The notes: generated by a model from the letters alone, not told the origin. 64,000 nucleotides of DNA from Bifidobacterium sp. (GCA_022649135.1 JALCNP010000008.1:35066-99065), one strand, 5' to 3'; numbered from the stretch's first letter, positions 1-8,556 are shown. Program-made: numbers and translations.

Positions 1-1
1 T

Positions 2-1108
2 CTGATCGTCTTCGTCCTCTGGTTTCAGGATTCCTTAAAATCCGACGGATACGGAAGGGCCAGGGCGAGCCAGCTCGTGCAGGTCGGGGGCGAATCGATG
101 AGCTTCATGACCACATGGGAGGGCAACCGCTACTGGTTCTCCCCGACGGGACGCAGCGCCATAGCCTATCGGGTGCTGCATGGCGTGGCGCTGACGGTGA
201 CCGGCCCCTTCGGCGATCCGCGTGAGTACATGACGTCGCTGCGAGAGTTCATTCGCTTCTGCGATGCCCATTCGTGGTCCCCGGCCTTCTATGCGGTCCA
301 CGAGGAGCAGCGGCAGGAGCTCGAGGATCTGGGATGCTCCTCGATCCAGGTGGGCACGGAGATGCTCGTGGCGCCGAGCACATGGCAGACGCGGGGGAAA
401 AAGTGGCAGGACATACGCACGGCCATCAACAAGGCCAAGCGCGATGGGGTCACGGACGTGTTCACGACGTATGATGCGGCCGGCTGGAACGTCCAGCAGC
501 AGATCGTGGGAATCTCCGAGCAGTGGGCGGAACTCAAGTCACTGCCCGAGATGAAGTTCACTCTCGGAGGAATCGAGGAGCTGACCGATCCGCGTGTCGC
601 TCTGCTCTATGCGCAGGACGGCGACGGCAAGATCCTGGGAGTGACCAGCTGGCTGCCGACCTATCAGGAGGGCCGGGTCATCGGATGGACGCTCGATTTC
701 ATGCGCCATAGAACCGACAGCCCCAACGGCGTCATGGAGTTCCTCATCGCCCGGATGGCCGAGCGTCTGCGCGACCAGGGGCAGGAGGACCCGGATCATG
801 CCGTGACATTCATGAGCCTTTCCGCGGCCCCCCTGGCCGGGCTCAGCCCCGACGGCCAGGATTCGGCGATGATCACCCACGCCCTCCAGATCGTCGCGGA
901 CACCCTGGAACCGGCCTACGCATTCAAATCGCTGTATTTCTTCAAACGCAAGTTCCAGCCGATCCCGTCCCCCATCTACATCTGCTATCCCGACTCAGCC
1001 AAGCTGGCGCAGATCGGTCTCGCGGTGACGGGAGCATATCTGCCCGAGCTCACGCCCTCGCAGATCCTCGACATGCTCAAATCGCTCAGGCCCAACGACG
1101 ACAAATGA
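2..1108 (+). CDS. MprF-like DUF2156 protein, C-terminal part (5' truncated by window)
   Basis: The frame is open to the left edge of the window, so the gene starts outside. It reads the end of a hydrophobic segment (LIVFVLWFQ), then a soluble domain of about 345 residues. That domain resembles the DUF2156/GNAT-like aminoacyl-transfer domain of lysylphosphatidylglycerol synthetases (MprF/LPG synthase). A GTG at 77 could act as a start but looks internal, because the upstream membrane residues suit the family. The family transfers an amino acid from aminoacyl-tRNA to phosphatidylglycerol at the membrane, altering surface charge. The specific amino acid cannot be told. A hairpin follows directly. 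Confidence 0.75.
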   Translation: MIVFVLWFQDSLKSDGYGRARASQLVQVGGESMSFMTTWEGNRYWFSPTGRSAIAYRVLHGVALTVTGPFGDPREYMTSLREFIRFCDAHSWSPAFYAVHEEQRQELEDLGCSSIQVGTEMLVAPSTWQTRGKKWQDIRTAINKAKRDGVTDVFTTYDAAGWNVQQQIVGISEQWAELKSLPEMKFTLGGIEELTDPRVALLYAQDGDGKILGVTSWLPTYQEGRVIGWTLDFMRHRTDSPNGVMEFLIARMAERLRDQGQEDPDHAVTFMSLSAAPLAGLSPDGQDSAMITHALQIVADTLEPAYAFKSLYFFKRKFQPIPSPIYICYPDSAKLAQIGLAVTGAYLPELTPSQILDMLKSLRPNDDK

Positions 1109-1128
1109 CCGAGCCCGGCTCGCAGCCA

Positions 1129-1165
1129 GGTGTCCGGGCCCTTCCCCGATGAGTTTCCGGACACC
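1129..1165. terminator. Hairpin between convergent mprF-like and znuA-like genes
   Basis: A perfect 9-bp inverted repeat (GGTGTCCGG at 1129-1137 and CCGGACACC at 1157-1165) lies between two convergent genes. It probably terminates transcription from both sides. There is no strong T-run. Confidence 0.55.
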
Positions 1166-1174
1166 CATGAGGCG

Positions 1175-2092
1175 TTACGCGGCCTTCGAAAACTCTGTGA
1201 CCAGTGCGCCCATCCAGGCGAGAAGATCGTCGTATTTCTGCGGCATCTGCTCGGTCAGGCTCACGATGGGCACACCATTGCTGGTCGCCGATCCGGTGAT
1301 CTGATCGGTGACGGAATCCGCCTCCTGGGAATTGAAGACGAGCATCGCGATGTCCCCCCGCGCCAGAGCCTTCTGGAAACTGGTGATGTCCCCCGGGGTG
1401 GGCTCGCTTTCGTTGGCGGACGCCTGGGCATAGCCTCGAGGCGTGGCGTCGCTCATCTTCAGATCATGGGCAAGATACCACGCCACCGATTCCGTTGCGG
1501 CGTACCGCACGTGCGCAGTCCTGACGCTGGCCGCTGCGATCCGCTTCTCGAGGGCCTGTTCCCTGGCATGCCATTTTCTGTTCAATTGCGTGTACTCGGC
1601 CTTATGCGACGGATCGGCCTTCGTATACGCCCGGGTTATGGCATCGGCGACATCGTTGCGAACGGCGGCGGAGAACCAGACATGGGGATTGTCCCCGGTC
1701 TTCTTTCCTGCGGCCCGTGCCGCATCGACCACCGTCGCAGAGGTGGACTGGGCCGCCTTTGACGCCCAGGAGTCATATCCCGCCCCGTTGACCACCACCA
1801 CCTTGGCCTTGGTGAACTGCATCACGTCCTGGCTTGTGGGCTCATAGTCGTGCGCCTCCACCTTGGTGTTGCTCATGATGCTCGTGACGTTCACGTTGCT
1901 CCCACCGAGATCGTGTGCCACCGACCCCCACTGGTTGATGCTGGCCACGACGGGGACGGCCTGCGAGCCGGATGAGGCCCCGGTGGTGGACGAACCGCAT
2001 GCCGCAACCGCCAGCACGGTTGCCCCCGCCGCCGCAACCGCGGCAATGCGGGTGAGTGTCGAATGTCCGTTCATTCCTGGTGTGTGTCTCAT
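1175..2092 (-). CDS. ZnuA-like metal ABC transporter substrate-binding lipoprotein
   Basis: This 305-residue protein starts at ATG 2092, chosen for the AGGAAAG ribosome site just upstream and the signal peptide that follows. A lipobox (LAVAAC, Cys about 32) predicts an anchored lipoprotein. Family motifs are visible: HDYEPTSQDV, NPHVWF and ESEPTPGDI, typical of cluster 9 Zn/Mn-binding proteins. The long His-rich loop of many ZnuA proteins is absent. No permease or ATPase gene is adjacent, so it must work with components encoded elsewhere. A Zur-like palindrome upstream and the neighbouring zinc-sparing ribosomal genes favour zinc over manganese. Confidence 0.85.
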   Translation of the reverse strand: MRHTPGMNGHSTLTRIAAVAAAGATVLAVAACGSSTTGASSGSQAVPVVASINQWGSVAHDLGGSNVNVTSIMSNTKVEAHDYEPTSQDVMQFTKAKVVVVNGAGYDSWASKAAQSTSATVVDAARAAGKKTGDNPHVWFSAAVRNDVADAITRAYTKADPSHKAEYTQLNRKWHAREQALEKRIAAASVRTAHVRYAATESVAWYLAHDLKMSDATPRGYAQASANESEPTPGDITSFQKALARGDIAMLVFNSQEADSVTDQITGSATSNGVPIVSLTEQMPQKYDDLLAWMGALVTEFSKAA

Positions 2093-2217
2093 CTTTCGCT
2101 TTCCTGTCGTATACGATTGTCTATGCTGATGCGTCACATCCCGCGGAGCTGTTGCGATGCGGAAGATCCGCACGCACGGTCGCCGCGCGACCGACATACT
2201 TGATTCTACACAAATAT

Positions 2218-2232
2218 TGATATCCGTTATCA
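2218..2232. promoter_or_regulatory. Putative Zur box upstream of the znuA-like gene
   Basis: A 15-bp sequence forms a perfect 5-5-5 palindrome, TGATA-N5-TATCA. On the minus strand it reads TGATAACGGATATCA and shares its first eight bases with the site at 3211-3225. A possible -10 (TAGAAT) lies downstream toward znuA. The AT-rich patch stands out in a GC-rich region. The 320-bp gap around it (2093-2413) holds no convincing gene. Assignment to Zur is inferred from the neighbouring genes. Confidence 0.65.
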
Positions 2233-2413
2233 CGTATGCCGAACGCGAGAACGGCATGGAAAAAGCGATCCGTTCGCCGACCCTTTCCGGCATGTGATCA
2301 CGATCCGCTCATGCCCGTGCTTTCTGCAGACCTGTCACGTCCACGGGCGCTCGGCCATCAGGACCATCAGAAAGCCGACCTTCTCGCCGACGACCATGGA
2401 TCCGCAGCACCTC

Positions 2414-3193
2414 TCAGCAGCCGACCGCCTGCCCACATGTGACGAGATCGCCCAGACCCACGGTATGCGCATCCTCGTGCACGACGGCCCCCCTTCCCGC
2501 AATCGATCTGATTATCCGCGAGCAGCTGCACCCACCATCCAAATCGACATGTCCGGCAAGGCAGCCCACCCCGATCACGGGAAGCTCGAGGACGTGAGCC
2601 GCCTCGTGGATCAAACGGGATACCACGGCCCCCGTGGAACGATCCTCGAACACTCCGTCGTCCTCGTCACTCCCCGCAAGCATGAGCCGATCATCGTCGA
2701 AGAAGCGCTCTTCGAATTCATCGAGACCGACGGCATTCGCTATGACGCAGGAACCGGTTCCGTCGCCCCACTGCCCAAGCGCGACCATGTCGTTGAGATA
2801 TTGTGCGACGGGGGTGGCCTCCACCCCGACGGGAAGCGAGACGAGGAAGACCGAGGCGGTCGTCTTCAGCGTTTCCATGACATGCCCCGCATTGTGCTTC
2901 ACGCAGCAGGTCAGGCAGCAGTCGTCGAGCGGGCGGGATTCGGTCCGCGCGCGCCCGGCATCCTCACGGTCCGCCGGCATGGTGATGGTTCTGACCACAT
3001 CGAGACCTTGCGGTGCATCGTCGTCAGCACGGACGTCATAGGAGACCACGCACGCGCCATCGCTGGAGTCTGCCAGTGAAAATGCCACGGAGTCCAGGCT
3101 CAGACGATCGGCTCCCGTCAGCAGGACAACACGCAGGGAGGATCCCTCCCCATCCGGCCGCCGGTCAGGGGAATGCAAAGACGGATGAATCAT
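2414..3193 (-). CDS. CobW/Mrf-like GTPase-family protein, short
   Basis: This 259-residue protein starts at ATG 3193 with a GGAAGG ribosome site 6 bases upstream. It resembles the actinobacterial CobW/YciC-type proteins of zinc-independent ribosomal operons, including mycobacterial Mrf, which remodels ribosomes for hibernation. The evidence is an N-terminal [11 protein letters not shown] strand with a degenerate P-loop, and a Cys-rich motif ([10 protein letters not shown], near residue 92) in place of the usual CxCC. It lacks the C-terminal CobW_C half, since the family is normally 350-400 residues. It is divergent from the rpmB operon across a shared Zur-like box. GTPase activity is doubtful. 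Confidence 0.6.
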   Translation of the reverse strand: MIHPSLHSPDRRPDGEGSSLRVVLLTGADRLSLDSVAFSLADSSDGACVVSYDVRADDDAPQGLDVVRTITMPADREDAGRARTESRPLDDCCLTCCVKHNAGHVMETLKTTASVFLVSLPVGVEATPVAQYLNDMVALGQWGDGTGSCVIANAVGLDEFEERFFDDDRLMLAGSDEDDGVFEDRSTGAVVSRLIHEAAHVLELPVIGVGCLAGHVDLDGGCSCSRIIRSIAGRGAVVHEDAHTVGLGDLVTCGQAVGC

Positions 3194-3207
3194 ATCGACC
3201 TTCCAAT

Positions 3208-3243
3208 TTGTGATAACGATTATCGTTTGCTATATTGTCAGAT
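3208..3243 (+). promoter_or_regulatory. rpmB operon promoter overlapping a Zur-like box; probably leaderless
   Basis: A -35 TTGTGA (3208-3213) and a -10 TATATT (3231-3236) are separated by exactly 17 bp. The Zur-like box TGATAACGATTATCG (3211-3225) contains a perfect GATAA-N3-TTATC palindrome and overlaps the -35 and spacer, so bound repressor would block polymerase. The rpmB ATG at 3244 lies 7 bases past the -10 with no Shine-Dalgarno sequence. This predicts a leaderless transcript. The box is also 18 bases upstream of the divergent gene's start. Confidence 0.7.
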
Positions 3244-3495
3244 ATGACCAAACAATGTCAAATCCTGGGAACGCGCGCCTCCGTGGGCAACAGCGTCTCC
3301 CACTCGCACCGCACAACACGTCGCCGATTCGAACCGAATCTTCAGAGCAAAAGGTACTGGGTTCCTTCGCTGCAGCGACACGTCACCCTGCGCGTCAGCG
3401 CGAAGGGCATCAAAACAATCAGCAGACTGGGAATAGACGCAGCGATCGCACGATCGCTGCGGAATGGCCTGATCACAATGGAAAAGTCTCGGTAA
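3244..3495 (+). CDS. rpmB: Ribosomal protein bL28, zinc-independent paralogue
   Basis: This 83-residue protein starts [20 protein letters not shown] and contains the bL28 signature RRRFEPNL and [19 protein letters not shown]. It lacks the CxxC pairs of zinc-binding bL28 forms, having only one Cys near the N terminus. The ATG at 3244 is preferred over a TTG at 3235 because it fits family length and promoter spacing. It is the first gene of an operon of zinc-independent paralogues that replace zinc-containing ribosomal proteins under zinc starvation. Confidence 0.9.
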   Translation: MTKQCQILGTRASVGNSVSHSHRTTRRRFEPNLQSKRYWVPSLQRHVTLRVSAKGIKTISRLGIDAAIARSLRNGLITMEKSR

Positions 3496-3563
3496 CACAT
3501 CTGGAGGCGATCGCCCCGGCTCCCGCGAGAGAGCCCGGCTCTCAGTGGGACGACAAATCGAAC

Positions 3564-3648
3564 GACCCACCGATACAGATGACCTACCGACACACGCGAC
3601 CCACCGATACAAGCGACCCACCGATACAAGCGACCCACCGATACAAGC
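3564..3648. repeat. Five tandem 17-bp repeats between rpmB and rpmG
   Basis: Five consecutive 17-bp units start at 3564, 3581, 3598, 3615 and 3632. The last three are identical (GACCCACCGATACAAGC). The first differs near its 3' end and the second is more diverged. They fill about half of the 171-bp gap between rpmB and rpmG, which is otherwise without a gene. There are no spacers, so this is not a CRISPR array. Confidence 0.9.
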
Positions 3649-3666
3649 AGACAAGGCTCGAACACA

Positions 3667-3837
3667 ATGGCAAGCAAATCTTCGGATATCCGACCGGTAA
3701 TCACCCTGCGTTCCACGGCGGGGACCGGATTCACCTACACCACCACGAAGAACCGACGCAACACACCGGACAGGCTCGAACTGACGAAATTCGACCCCGT
3801 CGTACGCCGCCGCGTCACCTTCCGGGAAACACGCTAA
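3667..3837 (+). CDS. rpmG: Ribosomal protein bL33, zinc-independent paralogue
   Basis: This 56-residue protein reads [19 protein letters not shown], then [20 protein letters not shown] and ends [12 protein letters not shown], the classic bL33 pattern. The two CxxC motifs of zinc-binding bL33 are missing. It is second in the operon, after a 171-bp gap carrying 17-bp repeats. An AAGG about 11 bases before the ATG is a weak ribosome site. rpsN follows after 8 bases. Confidence 0.93.
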   Translation: MASKSSDIRPVITLRSTAGTGFTYTTTKNRRNTPDRLELTKFDPVVRRRVTFRETR

Positions 3838-3845
3838 GGACGATC

Positions 3846-4151
3846 ATGGCCACAACAAGCAAAATCAACAAGCAGCTCGCACGCGAGCGCATCGTCGCAC
3901 GATTCGCCGAGCGACGCATGACATACAAGCGAGACAGCGTGAATCCCCATCTGAGCGCCGAGGAGAGGGAGCATGCCATGGAACTTCTGCACGCACTCCC
4001 CCGCGACGCGAGTCCGGTACGGCTGCGCAACCGCGACAGCATCGACGGCAGACCACGCGCCTACAACAGGAAATTCGGACTCTCCCGCATCAATCTACGC
4101 GAGAAGGCACATCACGGAGAGCTGCCCGGCGTCACGAAATCAAGCTGGTGA
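3846..4151 (+). CDS. rpsN: Ribosomal protein uS14, zinc-independent form
   Basis: This 101-residue protein starts at an ATG preceded by TAAGGACGATC, giving a good ribosome site. It has the long uS14 form: [19 protein letters not shown] near the N terminus and [20 protein letters not shown] and [10 protein letters not shown] near the C terminus. There is no zinc ribbon (CxxC...CxxC), unlike the roughly 61-residue zinc-binding form. The gene lies tightly between rpmG and rpmE2. Confidence 0.95.
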   Translation: MATTSKINKQLARERIVARFAERRMTYKRDSVNPHLSAEEREHAMELLHALPRDASPVRLRNRDSIDGRPRAYNRKFGLSRINLREKAHHGELPGVTKSSW

Positions 4152-4213
4152 CCAGCGGTGACCCCCCATCCGAATTCATCCCCGAACCAGCAGAACCCCG
4201 AGGAAAACGCATT

Positions 4214-4522
4214 ATGAAAAAAGACATTCATCCGATATACGACTACGTGGTGTTCCACGACAGTTCCTCCGACAGATCCTTCCTGACGAAATCGACCCTG
4301 GCCGCCAAGGCGGCAAGCCTGCCCAGCATCGTGTGGGAAGACGGACGAACCTACCCGCTCGTGAACGTGGAGGTCTCGTCCTACAGCCATCCCTTCTACA
4401 CCGGCAGGAGCATGGTGCTCGACACCGAGGGACAGGTGCAGAAGTTCAACGCCCGATACGGCAGGACGACAGCACCGCGGGGCGCGGCCCGCACACAGAG
4501 CGGACACGGGGGCCAGGCATGA
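4214..4522 (+). CDS. rpmE2: Ribosomal protein bL31 type B (zinc-independent)
   Basis: This 102-residue protein starts [19 protein letters not shown] and contains [10 protein letters not shown] and [11 protein letters not shown], diagnostic of bL31B. No Cys residues are present. A GAGGAAAA ribosome site lies about 8 bases upstream. An in-frame start at 4148 would add 22 unconserved residues. The stop overlaps the rpmJ start (ATGA), indicating translational coupling. In related bacteria bL31B is Zur-repressed and replaces zinc-binding bL31. Confidence 0.95.
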   Translation: MKKDIHPIYDYVVFHDSSSDRSFLTKSTLAAKAASLPSIVWEDGRTYPLVNVEVSSYSHPFYTGRSMVLDTEGQVQKFNARYGRTTAPRGAARTQSGHGGQA

Positions 4523-4641
4523 AGGTCAAGGCATCGATTCGCTCGCTGGCGAACAAGGAAGGCTCCGTCGTCGTCCGGCGACGCGGACACCTGTACGTCA
4601 TAAACAAGAAGAACCCCCATTGGAAGGCACGGCAAGGCTGA
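4519..4641 (+). CDS. rpmJ: Ribosomal protein bL36, zinc-independent paralogue
   Basis: This 40-residue protein begins [20 protein letters not shown] and ends NPHWKARQG, a bL36 pattern without the C-C-C-H zinc ligands. It overlaps rpmE2 by 4 bases. Its stop overlaps the rpmF start by one base (TGATG). Both overlaps point to a single translated operon. Confidence 0.92.
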   Translation: MKVKASIRSLANKEGSVVVRRRGHLYVINKKNPHWKARQG

Positions 4642-4808
4642 TGGCACTACCAAAATACAAAAGATCCCGCGCGAACACACATGCCCGACGCTCCCAGTGG
4701 AAGGCTCAGGCCGTGCAGACCATCGAGGTCCGCACGCCCGAGGGAGACACCGTCCAGGTGCCCCAGAACCTCGCGGCAGCCGCGCGCAGGGGTTATATGA
4801 GGCCCTGA
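4641..4808 (+). CDS. rpmF: Ribosomal protein bL32, zinc-independent paralogue
   Basis: This 55-residue protein starts [20 protein letters not shown], a standard bL32 N terminus, and lacks the Cys pairs of zinc-binding bL32. It is the last gene of the six-gene operon. A weak GGAGG/CCTCC hairpin follows at about 4815-4830, and a very stable hairpin lies at 4896-4949. Confidence 0.93.
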   Translation: MALPKYKRSRANTHARRSQWKAQAVQTIEVRTPEGDTVQVPQNLAAAARRGYMRP

Positions 4809-4895
4809 CCCTCGGAGGGGCAATTCCTCCCCCCGAACCGTCTCCATCCTGATCCGGCCGGTTCCTCCGCAGTGGGCTTAAGCAATTCACTGTGT

Positions 4896-4949
4896 CATGA
4901 TGATGGGCCTGCACGATGCCGTGAAGCATCGTGCGGGCCCATCATCATG
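4896..4949. terminator. Long stem-loop between rpmF and zur
   Basis: A 24-bp stem has one mismatch and a 6-base loop: the left arm is 4896-4919 (CATGATGATGGGCC...), the loop 4920-4925, the right arm 4926-4949. It sits in the 270-bp gap (4809-5078) between convergent rpmF and zur and probably terminates both. No clear T-run follows. The rest of the gap shows nothing else of note. Confidence 0.7.
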
Positions 4950-5078
4950 TCGTCATCGCCATCCATCCGTGCCGCTCTCGCGCGGAGGCGAGTCACACCG
5001 CCCACCGCGACGCCTGACACGGCATGTCCGTGTCGTTGTCGTGGGGATGCGAGGCCGCCGGAATCATGTCGGACGCTT

Positions 5079-5486
5079 TCACTTTCCCAGCTTCTTTTGG
5101 CATTCGCCGCACAATCCGAACACCTCAACGGTATGGGAGCTCATGGTGAAGCCATGGGCGCTGGCGATCTTGCGAAGCCAATCCTCATCGGGAGGTTCGA
5201 TCTCCACCGTCTTGCCACAGTTCTCGCAGATGAGATGGTGATGGTGTCTGCTGTCCTCGCATATGCGGAACATCTGCTGGCCGTCAAGGCGGACGGTGTC
5301 CGCCGACCCGGATTGGGCAAGGGCGTTGAGCCGGCGGTAGACCGTTGCCAGACCTATGCCCGACCCCGCGCTTTCCAGCCTTCGGTGCAGCTCCTGCGCC
5401 GAAACGAAATCCTCGCATTCGCGAAGCTGCTGCAGAACCGCGTCCTTCTGCCTGGTATGCCGTGACACGGGCCCGTTCGTACTCAT
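5079..5486 (-). CDS. zur: Fur-family regulator, probably Zur
   Basis: This 135-residue protein has an N-terminal winged helix with the family recognition region (GIGLATVYRRLNALAQSGSAD). A regulatory region follows with RHHHHLICENCGKTVEIE, and a C-terminal CGEC pair forms the structural zinc site. An upstream GTG at 5495 is less likely than the ATG at 5486, which has AAAGGAT at better spacing. Beside a Zur-type regulon with two similar palindromes, it is best read as the zinc uptake repressor. A Fur or PerR role cannot be excluded from sequence alone. Confidence 0.85.
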   Translation of the reverse strand: MSTNGPVSRHTRQKDAVLQQLRECEDFVSAQELHRRLESAGSGIGLATVYRRLNALAQSGSADTVRLDGQQMFRICEDSRHHHHLICENCGKTVEIEPPDEDWLRKIASAHGFTMSSHTVEVFGLCGECQKKLGK

Positions 5487-5566
5487 CCCGACCACATCCT
5501 TTGCTCGGTGCTGTTTGCCATGAACTACCGCCTAGACTAGCGCATAACCCAACGCCGAATCCACTC

Positions 5567-6760
5567 TCAGGAAAGCCGCCTGGACGCCGAATCCCGCAGG
5601 TCGTCCCAGCAGCCGGTCGCCTCGAGCTCGCCGACGGTTCTTTCGGTGTCATCGGTCAGAACCGTGATATGGCCCATTTTCCGGTTATGCTTGACCTCGG
5701 CCTTGCCGTAGTCATGCACGTTCCACTCCGGGTGATCGCCGATCAGAGCGCGAGTGGGGGCGACATGCTGCCCCAGGACGTTCACCATGACCGCGGGGCT
5801 GAGCAGCCGGGGCTGAACGAGGGGCCATCCCGCGATCCCGCGGATATGCGCGTCGAACTGGTCGATGGAACAGGCCTCGATGGTGTAGTGGCCGGAATTG
5901 TGGGGCCGCGGTGCCAGCTCGTTCACGATGACGCGATCATCCCGGGTGATGAACAGTTCGATTCCCAAGGTTCCCGACAGTTCGAAGCCCTTCGCCAGCA
6001 GCCGTGCAAGGGCATGGGTCTCGCGTTCGACCTCCTTGCTGACCCGAGCCGGGGCGATGGTCAGATGGAGGATGTTATGGCGATGGATGTTGCGCACTAT
6101 GGGGAAGGTCACGAAATCAGTGCCGTTGCCGGATACGAGGATCGACGCCTCGAAGGCGAAATCAACGAAGCCTTCCAGAATCGAGGGAGGAAGACGGCCT
6201 TCGCGCTCCGCCCGGTCCTCGACCCTGCGACGATCGGAATCGTCGTGCAGCACCACCTGGCCATGACCGTCATAGCCTCCGCACCGCGTTTTCAGAACGG
6301 CCGGATAGCCCAGATTGTCTATGGCCGAGCGCAACGCGTCGCAGTCGTCCACCTGCCTCCATGGTGCCGTCCGTACGCCATGCTCGTTGATGAAACGCTT
6401 CTCGTGCACCCGGTCCTGCGTGACGCGCAGAAGATCCGTTCCCTGGGGGGTGGCGGTGATGTCGCGGACTTCGTCGATGGCATCGGCGTCGACGTTCTCG
6501 AACTCATAGGTCAGCACGTCGCTGCGCCGGGCGAGCTCCCTGATGGCCGATTTGTCGCCATATGCGGCGGTCACCTGAAAATCGGCGACCTGCGCGGCGG
6601 GGCAGTCGGGGGTCGGATCGAGGACACCGATGCGAAATCCCATGTATCTGGCGGACAGCGCCATCATGCGGCCGAGCTGCCCCCCGCCGATGATGCCGAT
6701 CGTGGCGCCCGGAAGAAGCCGGGCCATGCGTCCATGCGTTTCCTCAGACAAGCTTGGCAT
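5567..6760 (-). CDS. purK: N5-carboxyaminoimidazole ribonucleotide synthase
   Basis: This 397-residue ATP-grasp protein begins with the family loop ([20 protein letters not shown]) and contains [11 protein letters not shown] and [18 protein letters not shown], both diagnostic of PurK. It carboxylates AIR to N5-CAIR with ATP and bicarbonate in de novo purine synthesis. The start overlaps the end of purE by 17 bases, so the two are cotranscribed with purE first. A later ATG (6727, MARLLPG) is an alternative start. Confidence 0.95.
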   Translation of the reverse strand: MPSLSEETHGRMARLLPGATIGIIGGGQLGRMMALSARYMGFRIGVLDPTPDCPAAQVADFQVTAAYGDKSAIRELARRSDVLTYEFENVDADAIDEVRDITATPQGTDLLRVTQDRVHEKRFINEHGVRTAPWRQVDDCDALRSAIDNLGYPAVLKTRCGGYDGHGQVVLHDDSDRRRVEDRAEREGRLPPSILEGFVDFAFEASILVSGNGTDFVTFPIVRNIHRHNILHLTIAPARVSKEVERETHALARLLAKGFELSGTLGIELFITRDDRVIVNELAPRPHNSGHYTIEACSIDQFDAHIRGIAGWPLVQPRLLSPAVMVNVLGQHVAPTRALIGDHPEWNVHDYGKAEVKHNRKMGHITVLTDDTERTVGELEATGCWDDLRDSASRRLS

Positions 6761-7241
6761 TGGACTCCTCCACCTTGTTCTCCAGATCCCTGCGGTAGTC
6801 CTGAAGCGCCGTCGCCAGCCCCTGATCCGCTATGCTCAGGATGCTGACCGCGAGAAGCCCCGCATTCGTGGCCCCGGAATCGCCGACCGCCGTGGTGGCG
6901 ACCGGGATTCCTCCGGGCATCTGCACGATGGACAGCAGGGAATCCCATCCGGACAGCGCATGAGACCGCACGGGAACGCCGATGACGGGCAATGTGGTCT
7001 GAGCCGCGACCATGCCGGGAAGGTGGGCGGCCCCTCCGGCACCGGCGATGATGACCTTCAGCCCCTTCGCACGAGCCCCGCGGGCGAACGACGCCATCAG
7101 ATCGGGCGTACGGTGGGCCGAGATGACCTGCTTGGCGTAGGGGACCCGGAAACGGTCCAGCATCTCGCAGGCGTGCCGCATGGTCTCCCAATCGCTCGCC
7201 GAGCCCATGATCACCGCGACTTGCGGCTGTATATCTGCCAT
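6744..7241 (-). CDS. purE: N5-CAIR mutase
   Basis: This 165-residue protein starts at ATG 7241, with GGAGG 6 bases upstream. It has [10 protein letters not shown] and SAHRTPDLM near the N terminus and [11 protein letters not shown] and SALSGW-like [10 protein letters not shown] further on, the PurE class I pattern. It converts N5-CAIR to CAIR, the step after PurK. It is the first gene of purE-purK. The 166-bp gap to the next upstream gene should hold the promoter. Confidence 0.95.
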   Translation of the reverse strand: MADIQPQVAVIMGSASDWETMRHACEMLDRFRVPYAKQVISAHRTPDLMASFARGARAKGLKVIIAGAGGAAHLPGMVAAQTTLPVIGVPVRSHALSGWDSLLSIVQMPGGIPVATTAVGDSGATNAGLLAVSILSIADQGLATALQDYRRDLENKVEESNAKLV

Positions 7242-7407
7242 AACAAACCTCCACAATCGGAACAACACGCACAACTCTACGCAAACGAGGCGAAAAACAC
7301 TCCTGCTCGCGGCCAGGCACACGACGGACGGGTGAACGGATCGATTCGCGCACGCCGACGGCCGAATCACACCGCCGGACGCACGGACGCGGAGCATGCC
7401 GTCGGCA

Positions 7408-8412
7408 TCACATGCGGATGATCACATTGCCGAACACCTGCCCGTCACGCAGTCGTGCGAAGGCATCCCGAGCCCTCTCGAACGCGTAGACCGAGTCGAT
7501 GACCGGATGCAGATCGGCCCGCTCGACGAAGCGCAGCAGTCTTGCGAAATCCTGCAGCGACCCCATGGTGTTGCCCTGTATGCGGATGTCATGGAAGAAG
7601 ACCCTCGTCAGCTCCGCCGGCGGCTGATCGCCGCTCGTCGCCCCGCACACCGCGATCGTTCCCCCGGGCCGGACCGATCGGACGGAATGCGACCATGTTG
7701 CGGCGCCGACGGACTCCACGACGGCATCCACCCGGTGCGGCAGCCGGGCGCCGGTTTCGAACGCGGCATCGGCGCCTATGCCCCTGGCCCTTTTTCTTCT
7801 GTCCGCCGACCGGGAGGCGACGAACACCTCCAGACCCGCCGCATGGGCCAGTTGGACGGCGGCCGTCGACACCGCGCCGCCGGCACCCTGGACAAGGACG
7901 GAATCACCCGGTTTTACCCGCGCGCAGGAGAACAGAAGCGAATACGCGGTAAGCCAGCTGGTGCTCAGGACACAGGCCTCGTCCATCGACAGGTTCTTCG
8001 GCTTGGCGAAGACATGGGCGCACGGAACGCAGGCGTGTTCGGCCATCGTTCCGGGGTAGAGCTCCGAAAGAATCGTTCGGGGGACGCCGGGCTCCACTCC
8101 GAACCCGTCGGGGCCCAGGACCGTATACAGCACCACCTCGCTGCCCGCCTTCAGCCCGTGCGGCCCGCCGATGTCGTCCTCGAGGATCCCCGCCGCATCG
8201 GTGCCGAGGATCATCGGGGTCAGGCCGGGATCCAGACCCACTCCCTGCAGGCTCCACAGATCATGGTGGTTCACGCTGGTGGATGCCACCGCGATCGTCG
8301 ACCACCGGCCGACCTGCTCCGGCACCGCGCATGAGCGCCGATCAAGGTCGCCGACGACCAATTCCCCCAGCGGGTCGTCCCCGTTGACCCCCGCCGCGTA
8401 TACAGCCCTCAT
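7408..8412 (-). CDS. MDR-family zinc-type alcohol dehydrogenase/quinone oxidoreductase-like protein
   Basis: This 334-residue protein starts at ATG 8412 behind GGAAGGAG. It has an N-terminal GroES-like domain ([15 protein letters not shown], then [11 protein letters not shown]) and a Rossmann domain with [18 protein letters not shown] near residue 165, which binds NAD(P)H. The usual structural zinc Cys cluster is not evident. Substrate is unknown; relatives reduce quinones or enones. It is monocistronic and runs away from the DXS-like gene. Confidence 0.8.
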   Translation of the reverse strand: MRAVYAAGVNGDDPLGELVVGDLDRRSCAVPEQVGRWSTIAVASTSVNHHDLWSLQGVGLDPGLTPMILGTDAAGILEDDIGGPHGLKAGSEVVLYTVLGPDGFGVEPGVPRTILSELYPGTMAEHACVPCAHVFAKPKNLSMDEACVLSTSWLTAYSLLFSCARVKPGDSVLVQGAGGAVSTAAVQLAHAAGLEVFVASRSADRRKRARGIGADAAFETGARLPHRVDAVVESVGAATWSHSVRSVRPGGTIAVCGATSGDQPPAELTRVFFHDIRIQGNTMGSLQDFARLLRFVERADLHPVIDSVYAFERARDAFARLRDGQVFGNVIIRM

Positions 8413-8556
8413 ATATGCTCCTTCCGCGTCACACATGCCGGTTCGCACTTCGATTATACGAAGATGTTGCGGGTATTGCGCCTCCGGGCCACGAACGAAC
8501 CCGGATCCGGTCTAGAATCTCTTCGTTAGAGATGTACGAGGCAAGGAGCGGATCGA

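Noticed and set aside
3564..3648. Possible CRISPR array
   Set aside because: The units are 17 bp, directly adjacent and without spacers, and no cas genes are present.
3210..4151. A 313-codon plus-strand frame ending in the uS14 sequence
   Set aside because: Only the last 101 codons match uS14. The earlier part overlaps rpmB, the 17-bp repeats and rpmG in other frames, and has no domain.
5345..6847. A 500-codon plus-strand frame
   Set aside because: It is the antisense shadow of purK and zur; high GC content leaves such frames open.
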